Of a DNA stretch of 64,000 bases, positions 12,966-22,640 are shown piece after piece; position 1 is the first letter of the stretch, and each line of letters begins with the position of its first letter. This DNA is from Hydrangea macrophylla (lineage: Eukaryota; Streptophyta; Magnoliopsida; Cornales; Hydrangeaceae). The position numbers and the translations under genes are program-made. The stretch is taken from assembly GCA_033977485.1 (NCBI GenBank), contig CM066983.1:104345080-104409079 (forward strand). The letters are read 5' to 3'. The notes below the pieces were generated by a model that saw only the letters and a program-made list of their open reading frames with translations, was not told where the DNA came from and did not search any database.

Positions 12966-13254
12966 TTAGCGTGTATTTGATATTTCAATTAAGTGCTGAA
13001 AATGAAAAGTTTCAGCACTTATTTCTTTTTAGTGCGTTTGATAATTTATCATTTAACTGAAAAAGTAGCGAAAAAATAACTATAAACTTTAAGTGAAAAT
13101 GTTTTATTGAAAATAATCACTGAATGCAGTCTATTTAAGTTCTTGAAACACTATTTTCATTATTACAAATTCAATTACTTAAAATTTTTAGTACTTAAAA
13201 TTCAGCACTTAATTTTCAGTACTTAATTTTCAGTTTTATCAAAAGGATCCTTAG
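12966..13254. mobile_element. hAT-like MITE, diverged
   Basis: An AT-rich element rich in repeated CAGCACTTAATTTTCAG motifs. The termini are imperfectly inverted (left TAGCGTGTATTTGATA, right TATCAAAAGGATCCTTA). It shares much internal sequence with the element at 15081-15306, for example 'AAGTGAAAATGTTTTATTGAAAATAATCACTGAATGCA' in slightly varied form, so both belong to one family. Confidence 0.6.
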
Positions 13255-13971
13255 TAAAAACTCCTTTCAACTTAGCAAAAATTTAAAAGTTGTGAGAGGG
13301 GATAGATTCCTACGTGATATGACATGAGTACCCAACATTTGCTTGTTAAGGAGGGAGAAATGTTTAGGCAGATTGAGGGTATCGCATGATATGTTGACGT
13401 GGTACCTTTCAATCAATGAGAATATATTATTTGGATGAGACTCACATTTGGAACTTACAAATAATAGGATTCCGATATGTAAGGGTGTGAGTCTCATCTA
13501 GATATCCATTTTTATAGACTAAAAGGAACCACATCAGCATATTATATGATACTCTCAAAGTATCTAAATTTAGGGGAAAATTATTCTATGGCCAAGAGTC
13601 AAGACCATTGCCGCATGGCCTTACCAATCATAAGGCACTGCTATGTGGCCTAGGAATTTATGCTTTTGATCAATTGAGTCTCACATTGATAGAGATCACC
13701 ATGTAACATATAGTTCGGTACCACAAAATAACTTCTACAAAAGAGACTCACACGTGTGATTAAACTACAGTTCAAGAGCTAACTTGACCCCAAAAAAAAA
13801 AAAAAAAAAAAATACGGGAGCAAGGAATTCGGATTCTTGACTAAGTTATTAGCAATAAGAAGTAAGAACAAACTTACTTACTGTCAGTCACTTTGTAGCT
13901 GCAACACGGACTTCTTTTTCTTTTTAGATCGTGCGAAGCGCGTACGAAAAAAAGGGAGCTTAGAGCAACTC
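13255..13971. other. Intergenic, no gene seen
   Basis: AT-rich sequence without a credible coding region. It contains an A-run at about 13791-13811. No recognisable domain or RNA was found. Confidence 0.5.
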
Positions 13972-13990
13972 AACAATGGTGTTTTTTTTT

Positions 13991-14398
13991 TTTAAACCAA
14001 ATCCTCGGTAGTCCAAGTGGGGAGGCGAATTAAGATAGGGGGTGTTCTACTCTTTTGGTCTTGTGTTTGAAACTCTTCATGAGTAAATATTATGGATTTG
14101 ACCAGGGCCTTTGGCCTCCCAAAGGGAGGTTAGGGGTTTGAAATCCCCCAGAGGTCGTGTAAGTTAGTTGAAGGGATGGATCTCAAGATGGACTTTAAAA
14201 ATGTACAGCTTGGTGTGGGTTCAGATCCTACCACTAGCTTGTCTCCCTGATTTACCTGGTGCGTGTGTTGTGGGGTCGGTGCACGTGTTTGGGGTTTGCC
14301 CCTTGTTCTACTCCTCCGATAAAAACGACAATAGGTATCGATCCCGAAGTCGCGGAGGACAGACATGGGAATTTGTCCTCGTATTCCAAAAAAAAAAA
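13991..14398 (+). mobile_element. Composite SINE, copy 1
   Basis: An element of about 400 bp ending in an A-run and flanked by duplication AACAATGGTGTTTTTTTTT (about 13972-13990 and from 14399). The head has TAGTCCAAGTGGGGAGGCG (A-box-like) and a B-box-like TTGTGTTTGAAACTC. The middle has a second B-box-like motif (GGGGTTTGAAATCCCC) and a third (GTGGGTTCAGATCCTACC). A second copy lies at 59596-59998 with high similarity along its length. The several B-box-like motifs suggest fusion of more than one tRNA-related unit; this is inference. Confidence 0.78.
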
Positions 14399-14606
14399 AC
14401 AATGGTGTTTTTTTTAGCCATCTATCGAGGTGAACTATTTTGGCTATTTATTATTTAGTTTCAATAATAAAATTTTATTTTATCTAGTCATTTTACATTA
14501 TTATATTTGTATGGTGAGATTTGTGTTAGCTTATGTTAAAAGAAAATTTAGAAATTAAGATTTGGAGAAAAAACATAGAGAACAATTTCTGACTAAATAA
14601 ATCTAA

Positions 14607-15719
14607 GGGTAAATATTATTGACCTCCCCTGAGGTATGACATAATATCAGAGACTTTTCCTGGGTTTTGAATAATATCATTAACCTCCCGTATTTTCAAA
14701 ACCTTGAATCACTGACCTCCCCTCCATTAACTTCCGCTAACTTTCGTTGCTGAATCTGAGTGTTGTTTGGCAAACAACACTATGCTTGTGCGTTTGGCGT
14801 TCTATAGCTATGTCACAAACAAATAGAGCCCTTATTTTTGTTTTATTTAGTTTAATAAATAGAGTAATGCTATGCTATCCAAAATAATGTGGTAGTGGGG
14901 TCATTTCCCAAAAGTGCATCCCAAAATAATTTTTGATATACATTTAATTGTTTGAAATTATGTAAAATATTATGTCCATTTTCTAGTATTAATCCTAGAT
15001 TTATTTAAATGCCAATAAGCATTTTAATTAAATAAGTAAAACTAATTGATTAAAAATGTACGCACATTACTTAGCAACTAAGGGTGTGTTTGATAACCCA
15101 ATTAAGCGGTGATAATGTACCACTTAATTGAAAAAGCAGCTAAAAATCCACTGAAAACGTTAAGTGAAAATTTTCTATTGAAAATAATCACTGAATGCAA
15201 TTTGTTTTAGTTCTTGAAACACTGTTTTCAGTATTGCAAATACAAATCACTGAAAATTTTCAGTACTTCAATTCAGCACTTAATTTTCAGTTTTATCAAT
15301 CACACCCTAAGTCTCAAATGCTTTGGAAGTATTTCCAAAATTTCGAATTCCAAATACTTCTCAAATACATGTTGCAATGGGCCCAGTAGATTTTTTTTGA
15401 TTGGAGGATGTTGAAGTGATCCCATCAATATTGATGGTGGTTATTTTTAATTAAAATGCTTATTATAACACTTATAAATTGAGGAGTAATACTGGAAAAT
15501 GGACATATTATTTTGCTATTTTACAGAATTTCAAAAAATTAAATATATATCAAAAATTATTTTTAAAACAATTAAAACCAAAACATTAACGGAAGTTCAC
15601 GGAGGGAAGGTCAGTGATATAAGGTTTTGAAAATAAGGGAGGTTAATAATATTATTCAAAACTCGGGAAAAGTCTCTGATATTATGTCATACCTCAGGGG
15701 AGGTCAATGATATTTACTC
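14607..15719. mobile_element. Non-autonomous Mutator-like element (MULE) with long terminal inverted repeats
   Basis: Left end GGGTAAATATTATTGACC and right end, read in reverse complement, GAGTAAATATCATTGACC. The inverted similarity is strong over about 150 bp and resumes further in (about 14925-15010 against 15475-15565). A perfect 9-bp target duplication TAAATCTAA sits at 14598-14606 and 15720-15728, which is diagnostic of Mutator-type insertion. There is no transposase. A hAT-like MITE is nested inside at 15081-15306. Confidence 0.85.
15081..15306. mobile_element. hAT-like MITE nested in the MULE
   Basis: Termini AGGGTGTGTTTGATAA (left) and, in reverse complement, AGGGTGTGATTGATAA (right). 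It is about 226 bp, AT-rich and non-coding. The open frames across it have no coding character. It belongs to the same family as 12966-13254. Confidence 0.75.
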
Positions 15720-15779
15720 TAAATCTAACTAGTCAAAAATAAAAAAGTTAAAATGATTAGCGTGCTAACTTGCCAAGTA

Positions 15780-16031
15780 CTCCCTCCGTCCCCTTTTTTT
15801 GAGTCCATCTTTGGGATCTCAACTTATTAAGGGGACAAAAAGAATCTACACCTACTTTTCACAATTGCCTCTAATCATTACAATATCCTTTTTAGTTTTG
15901 TCTTGGTGTAGATTCAAAGAAGGATAGTATTGGAAAGTAAGTGAAAATTGTCTACCAATTTAGAAAAGTGGACACTAATTTTGACACATCCTAAAACAAA
16001 ATATAAGACTCTAAAAAAAGGACGGAGGGAG
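15780..16031. mobile_element. Stowaway-like MITE
   Basis: Classic CTCCCTCCGTCC left terminus and GGACGGAGGGAG right terminus, 252 bp, flanked by TA on both sides (15778-15779 and 16032-16033). This is the typical signature of plant Tc1/mariner-derived MITEs. Confidence 0.88.
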
Positions 16032-16281
16032 TATGTGATTTTGAGTCTATGTTATTTTGACTAAAAAGTTAAAATAATTTCTAGTGTGTTGAATATGATC
16101 TTAATTAGAGAACCAGTCATAACGCTTGGCACGTGAGAAGCATTACAGAGTTGCCTAATACTGGGAGTCTGGGAGTGGGACCTGTATTGGGGTGTGTTGA
16201 CGCCGTTAGGGTTTCGTTAGGTTAGCAACGTCACCAAGGATGTTTACACTTGGGAGAGTTCTACCATGTAGCATGCATTCT

Positions 16282-16556
16282 AGGCTTAGTTTAGCCCTTA
16301 TTTTGGTGTTTTTTTTTAAAGCACAATTTTATGTTAATTCATTTGGTAGCTAATTTATTTGCAAAAATTGAGCTTAGAGCTTTTTTGAGGAAGCTTTTAA
16401 AAGTTTGAGAATAGAGCTTTTAAAAGATCAAGGTTGCTTTTTGGTTTCATATGTTTTTTTGAATAGTAGTGTATCATTTGTATAAAATTATCAAATAACT
16501 TAATAATAAATTTTAAAGCTCATTTTAAAAAACCACGTGGGGGCCAAACTAAGCCC
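16282..16556. mobile_element. Foldback MITE
   Basis: Left end AGGCTTAGTTTAGCCCTTA and right end in reverse complement AGGGCTTAGTTTGGCCCCC give an imperfect terminal inverted repeat of about 16-18 bp. No coding sequence. It directly abuts another foldback element. Confidence 0.62.
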
Positions 16557-16739
16557 TAGTGATTTGGGTATATGATACACTCAGGTAGTTTTGATTAAAA
16601 AAAATATTTGTATCCAAAATTATTTGTAACTTTGAGAGGTTCAAGAGTCTCTTATCAAAAAGAACAAACATTTTTAACCACAAATGTACAAATATTCTTT
16701 ACTAAACTTTGGATGTATCATATACCTAAATCACTTAGG
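16557..16739. mobile_element. Foldback MITE
   Basis: Left arm AGTGATTTGGGTATATGATAC and right arm in reverse complement AGTGATTTAGGTATATGATAC form a terminal inverted repeat with one mismatch in 21 bp, with weaker pairing further in. It is non-coding and adjoins the element at 16282-16556. Confidence 0.72.
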
Positions 16740-17020
16740 TTACATGGTAGAACGAGCCGCTACACTTGTTTCTCCCCCATCGGCGTCATCCAGAGCCATC
16801 ACAGACGCCGTTAGTGGTCCCCCTATTGTGTTACAAAAGTGCACGCTTTTTTAACTTTGTGTGCGAGGGGAGTAATTGAGTTCTGAAATTCGGTTCTGAC
16901 TCTTCTGAGAAAAAAATAAAAATAAATAATAATAGAATTATGATATTCGGTGCCAGAACTTAAATAATGCTATTGAACGGGGGTGGGACTCTAATAATGC
17001 TAAAGTTAAACATTGCCCCT

Positions 17021-17199
17021 AGGAGTAATATTTGGGACACAATCTTCATACAACCTTCATACAATCTCCCCAAAAGATGTGTCTATCTCTCTCCTGTGAT
17101 GTCACTGGACCCCACAGTGACACAGAAAAGAGATAGACACATTTTTTGGGGAGGTTGTATGAAAGTTGTATTAAGGTTGTGTCCCAAGTATTACCCTAT
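17021..17199. mobile_element. Near-complete foldback MITE
   Basis: The two halves are inverted copies: left AGTAATATTTGGGACACAA then TCATACAACCTTCATACAA; right, in reverse complement, GGTAATACTTGGGACACAA then TTAATACAACTTTCATACAA. The arms are about 75 bp with a short centre, so a transcript would form a long hairpin. The centre contains 'CCACAGTGACACAG'. Confidence 0.72.
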
Positions 17200-17219
17200 A
17201 CACACTATTTGCTCGTCAT

Positions 17220-17370
17220 AATGAGACTTTTGAAATTAAAAATAGATATACTTATATATATACATAGAGAAACAAAACAAATCACCATATTTATTCCTCA
17301 GAATGAGGGTTTTGAATTTAAAAACAGATATAACTATATATATACATAGAGAAACAAAACAAATCACATA
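17220..17370. repeat. Imperfect tandem duplication, period about 82 bp
   Basis: The unit beginning AATGAGACTTTTGAAATTAA at 17219 recurs as AATGAGGGTTTTGAATTTAA at 17302. Both contain the same TATATATACATAGAGAAACA segment followed by AAACAAATCAC. Open frames across it are repeat artefacts. Confidence 0.8.
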
Positions 17371-18732
17371 CATAACGGTAAGTAAAAAAAAAAAAAAAAA
17401 AACACCACAGTGACGAATTATGCTAAGTCACTTCTTCCAACAAGTTTATTACCAAAATCTCAGATTATCAACTACATTTAACAACTTCATATTTAGAACA
17501 GTTATGAATTTCTCAAAAAAAAAAAAAAAAAAAAGTTCATCTTACTTTTTGTATAATTTCTCACTTTTTAATACCATGTTCCTTCATAAAAAGTGAGAAA
17601 TTCTGCAATAATTATTCATCAAAATTCTCACATATTTTCTACGAATCTTGAATTTCCACCACAATAGCTGTTAATCCTCTCCTTCATATCCGAACAAAAT
17701 ATCATACGAATTTTGAATTTAAAGATTAAATGTTCATAAACCAAGAATCCTACTCTTTTCAACACAACCACCTTGATTTTATGAATAAAACTTCCCACAT
17801 CCAAAATCTCCTAAATTTTCGACTATCTCACCTATAACTACCGATTTTCAATCCCTAAAATACACATAGTTGTTCTATTATATATATATATATATATACA
17901 CACATAATATTTACTTCCCATAACTATATATATGGAGAGAGAGAGAGAGAGAGAAAATTTGCTCACAAACTCTTGATAATTTCGCACTACGTATTCAGAA
18001 CTTCATACTTAAAAAGTGAAAAAATTATCACTGAGATTTTGCTAAATAGTGTGAAATTTCTCACTATATTAACTAAGTATGAAAATAGTGAGAATTTCAT
18101 ATTTTAATGTGTATAACGATTGAAAATTTCTTACTTATACTAGAAGGGTAGAATACCCACTTTTTAAAACAAAAATAAGCATACACAGAGAGGATTTGAT
18201 GAGAAAATTATCAACAATTAACAATTTTCGAGAAGAATTAAAAAATATATATACATATCACACCTTTTAAACGGATATAACAAGTAATTTCTCACAAAAT
18301 GAAAATAAATTTCTCACCTTTTCAATACAAATTTCTCACTTTTAGGTGAGAAATTCTCACTTTTCTGTGAAAAATTCTGACTTTTCTCTCTATACCAGAA
18401 CTCCAGACTGTGCTTCTCTCGAATTTTTGATCTGTGATTCTCTTTCTTGCATCAATCTGTGTCGAGAACTTCGGCCTTCAAGCTTCTTGTTCTCATCCAC
18501 AACACAAATTGTTACCAGTCCTGTAGAACCTCCAAAGATGGCTCGCTACTCTCTGATTCATCAACTTCGGCGACGGCATCGGCGTCAATTGGAAGGTAAG
18601 GTTGATCGGCAATGACCGTTGGAAAGTGCATGAGTAGCTTCTTCAATGGTTTGTAACAGAGAATTTCTCCTCTAATCGCGTACAGCTTCTTTAATATGCA
18701 TCAAAAAATTCCTTCCCAAACTTCATCTCAAC
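17371..18732. other. AT-rich intergenic stretch with simple repeats, possible gene fragment at its end
   Basis: It holds A-runs (about 17383-17402 and 17515-17534), an AT microsatellite (about 17880-17898) with a GA run (about 17935-17954), and many copies of a TTTCTCAC-type motif. Near 18539-18595 an ATG opens MARYSLIHQLRRRHRRQLEG followed by GGTAAG, which looks like a small exon with a splice donor, but no partner exon was recognised. Support is weak. Confidence 0.35.
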
Positions 18733-18841
18733 GATGATGATGATGATGATGATGAATATAATCCTTTGTGTGGTTGTATTTTAGAGAGAGAGAGAAGAAT
18801 TGGAGAGAGAGAGAGAGATAAGAACTATGGAGTTTCAGACT

Positions 18842-18887
<46 letters not shown>

Positions 18888-18889
18888 GA
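18733..18889. repeat. Cluster of GAT, GA, CT and AT simple repeats
   Basis: A (GAT)n run at about 18733-18753 is followed by GA tracts, a CT tract (about 18841-18868) and an AT tract (about 18868-18887). The 'HHHHHHHR' and 'REREREREER' frames on the minus strand are products of these repeats. Confidence 0.88.
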
Positions 18890-19489
18890 TTGTTGTTTGG
18901 GATTTGAATTTAAAATCCCTAAATTCAAGCCTTTGTAACAAATATATGTATATAGAAATATATGTAATGCATGGTATATTGGTCCGCAAAATCTCTATCA
19001 AATTGGGAAAAATGACTAAATTCTGATTACCTTCCAAAATCAGGGACTAATTATTATACATGCAATCTGGATATGGTCAATTCCTATTGATGACCCAAAA
19101 TAGGGACCAAATCTTATATTTCTATTAAAAAAAAGGGGGAATTACTGAAAAGGACAATTATGGAACGCTTGTTAAGTTTAAAGACAATTTAAAAGTACAC
19201 TTAACAAAAATGACAAAAAGTTGACAGCTGGTATTCGCACGGTATAAGTGCGCGCACCATAATATCTCTCATGCACAACTCACTCAAATTCCGTCAGCCC
19301 ATGCGCCCCCACGCGCGCTCCTGCTTCCTTCCAGACTGCTCGTATCGTGCGAGCAGTGTACCCTATCATTCCAATTTTGAAAAATGTTTTTAAACTTTAA
19401 ACATTCATAACTTTTGACTTACAACTCTATTTTTCGCAAATTTTATATCGTTGGAATCGTGTTGACGAGAGCTACAAAACTAGTGTCAT
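18890..19489. other. Intergenic, no gene seen
   Basis: No coding region or clear element is visible. A more GC-rich segment at about 19255-19350 (CACGCGCGCTCC and similar) could be old transposon sequence. Confidence 0.4.
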
Positions 19490-22310
19490 TGTTGATATGA
19501 GAGACCCAAATGCCATGTGGGGCATGATCGCTGTGAGATAAGAGAGCAAAATGCCATGTGGGGCGTGATTGCTATAGAGTGCGGGATAGTAAGAGAATAC
19601 ATGATGCTTGATGATATGGACAGAATGCCACTTAATGGGCTTATATTTGATGCTGAATGATATAAACAGGATGCCCCTTGATGGACTCATACATGAGACT
19701 AGGTGAGATGAACATGATGCCCCTTGTCGTACTCACACATGATGTTGATGTTGAGATGGACAAGATGTCACTTGACGGACTCATACCCGATGATCAAGAA
19801 TGTGAATAGGATGTCGGACTCGTTTCCTGGCGATCGAGGTACGTGAACAAGTTGTCTCTGATGGACTCATTTCCTGGTAGTGGGAAATATGAACAGGATG
19901 TCTCTGATGGGCTCGTTTCCTGGTAATTGGAGATATGGACAGGGTGTTACGACCCATCCCGCTAATGTGCGGAAACAGGACACGGGCACGCCACTAAGGC
20001 TCAACAAATAACTATACGCAGCGGAAAAGAACTTTAAACAGCCTTGAGTATATAAAACATTTGGAAACATTACCCTTCGAGTTGTAAAATCCGTATAAAA
20101 TTGAAAACGTAATTATATTTCGAAATGAATGATTTTATGTTGAAAGGGATCCCAAGGGTACCCTAAGAACCAATCAAAACTTTTAATAATTTTTGGAAGA
20201 GGTAGAAAAAGAATTTTGGTAGGGGGGTATTTTGACCGATCGAATGACCCCTTTCGACCGGTCGAATGACCTTTTAGCAGAATTCCCTCAATGCTGCAGA
20301 ATTTTGCTTAAGGCATCCAACCTTCACCATTTTACACCACTCCAAACATGCATACTAATTCCAACTACACAAGCTATACCATGCTATCAAAACAAAGTTT
20401 AGGCTTACTAACCAAGAATATAAACAATAGCAGAACAAGCTAAGGCTTGTTTGGCGCAATTCATAAAATTCTATCCATATTCCTTTAAACCTCGAATTTG
20501 ACAAATCAAGCATTCAAAACATGAATCCACGAGTTTGGATTCATTACCACATAACCCAAAAGAGTTTTAATACTTATTACAATATCATGAAATCCACACT
20601 AAAACCTCCAAATTAAATCCCTAGTTCTAGCTATTCAAAAGCTCATTATTACAATAATTGGCAAAGAAGACAACATATATAAGAGGATCCTCGGCTTTCT
20701 CATCGACCTCACTCTTCTCGCTTCCTCTTGCCTTTCTTCATACCTGTAATGGAGTAAATCTCCATTGCTCAGCTATATGCTGAGTGCACAATTTCTAATA
20801 TATGCTAACATATGTATATATGACAAATCATGATTTAATCTCATCATAACACATAACTATTGGTCTCTAGGGAATAAGTGCACATTCACCGATCCAAAGT
20901 CTTAAGACTCAACCATGACCCATGCCCCATCGACATGTGGCGTTAATGCATTTTTCGACAAGTGACCGTCGTCACTACTAATCCTCCCCCTTCGAGAGAA
21001 CGTCTCACGGTGAATTAGCACAAATCCCCCTTTAACCCACATAGGCACATAAACATACTCATTCAACACATATACGTGCTCGCATAAAATTAGACATGCT
21101 TTTTATATTTAAGCGCGTGCATAATTAACGGGCCTAAGATTGACACATGGATTTTGCTCGGATCACAATTTCGTCATCGAAATATAAAACATGTATTTCA
21201 CCTATATAACATAGGCTAGAAATTCATACCTCGAGCTATCGTCGTATAACTTTGAGGGAACGACTAGAAGCCCGATTAAACGCCAAATCTCCGATCCTAC
21301 GCGAAACCTACAAGTTTATAAGTGTTTCCCCCAAATTCCTAGATTTAGAAATTTATAAAAACTTAGCCAAACGTGGCCTAAAGACTATCAAAACATAGCC
21401 CTTACCTTTGGGAGTTCAAATATGAATTTTGGTTGAGAACAGACGGACGAAAGGTCGCCGATCGTCGTCGCAAAGTCCTTGGCAATAATATCCCTTTTCT
21501 CTCTCCTCTCCAACGATATTTCTATAAGTTTTGGCAAATGAAATCTCCACCCTCACCTATTTATAGAAAAACTTCCTAGAAATCGCGTTTACTACCCCGC
21601 GAGTTCTCAGAACATCTAATTAACTCCTGAAACGTCGCGCACGTCCATTTTATGCCTTTACAAGTGAAAATTAAAATCTACAAAAGTTTTCGACTAAATC
21701 TCGTTTGTCGCGGTAATTACGTTCCGAAAACTATTTCCCGTGAAATCTCTAGATAACCTACCTATTAAGCAACGTATCACTCACGTTCTCACCATAGTGT
21801 TCAAATGATCTAAAACTAGATCAAAACTATAAGAAATTATACTACACATGTATAATTACTATTCATGAAAATACTAGATAAGTCAAATAACATTTAAATC
21901 ACATAAATGTCATTTAGCTATGCCAATGCAACATGATTTTCCATGTTCCCGTGTCCTCTCTTGACACCTTCCGTTGACCCATGGTCAACCTCATCCACAA
22001 TTATTAAACTACGTTAATAATTCCATTTAAGACATTTATGCCTTTAAAATAAAAAAGATTTTCCAGGACGGGTATGACACAGGGTGCCCCTCGACGGACC
22101 CATTCCTGGTAGTGAGATTGTGAACGAGATGCCTCTTGACAGACTTATTCTCAATAGTGAGATTGTGAACAAGATACCTATTGACGAACTCACTCCTGAG
22201 CTTAAAGATGTGAACGGGATGCCACTCGATGGACTCATTCCTGATAGTGAGATTGTGAACTGGATGCCTCTTGACGGACTCACTCCTGAGTTGGATGAGA
22301 TGAACTTGGT
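19490..22310 (+). repeat. 45-bp minisatellite split by a solo LTR
   Basis: Units of about 45 bp occupy 19490-19944 and continue at 22080-22310 after a solo LTR. A typical unit reads GATGCC(C/T)CTTGACGGACTC then AT(T/A)CCTG.TAGTGAGATTGTGAAC. The last five units are exactly 45 bp, so one plus-strand frame stays open through 22084-22365 with a 15-residue repeat (MPLDGLIPDSEIVN-like). At least ten units are discernible, the left ones more degenerate. Whether it was ever translated is unknown; it could be a tandem array inside an old retroelement. Confidence 0.75.
19945..22079 (-). mobile_element. Solo LTR, family 3 (Ty3/gypsy-like), 2135 bp
   Basis: It starts TGTTACGACCC and ends GGTATGACA, and is flanked by a perfect 5-bp duplication CAGGG (19940-19944 and 22080-22084). 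There are no internal gag-pol sequences. It shares 'GGACAC...CACGCCAC.AAG' near the start and CCGATCGAA-type motifs with the reverse complement of the LTR at 44964-56713, so both are assigned to one diverged family. The motif cluster at 20236-20270 has GACCGATCGAATGACC and GACCGGTCGAATGACC. Confidence 0.82.
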
Positions 22311-22423
22311 GATCCCGAGTACAGGATACTTCTTGATGATCCGTAGAGGGGAGGTTGACGTGTAGATCTGAGTTGAGGGGGGGTTGTAGAGTTGGCGAGC
22401 CAGAACAAGGTTGTATGAAGTGG

Positions 22424-22640
22424 GGTTTTTGGAAGTATGTTGGGCCATTGGTGAGGCTTTTGGAGCTATGTTGGGCCAGTAGTGAAGTTTGTGGAAGTAT
22501 GTTTGGCCAGTGATTAGGATTTTGGAATTATTGGGCTAGTGGTAAGGCTTTTGAAAGTATGTTGGGCCAGTGGTAAGGCATTTGGAAGTATGTTGGGCCA
22601 ATAGTTAGGCTTTTGAAAGTATGTTGGGCCAGTGGTGAGT
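22424..22640. repeat. Minisatellite of about 35 bp
   Basis: Six or seven imperfect copies of TATGTTGGGCCAGTGGTAAG followed by GCTTTTGGAAG lie in tandem, right after the 45-bp minisatellite. The neighbouring open frames in both directions derive from it. Confidence 0.78.

Noticed and set aside
18346..18615. Plus-strand frame of 89 codons ending in an Arg-rich stretch
   Set aside because: It has a plausible start and splice donor, but no recognisable domain or second exon. Kept only as a possible fragment in the regional entry.
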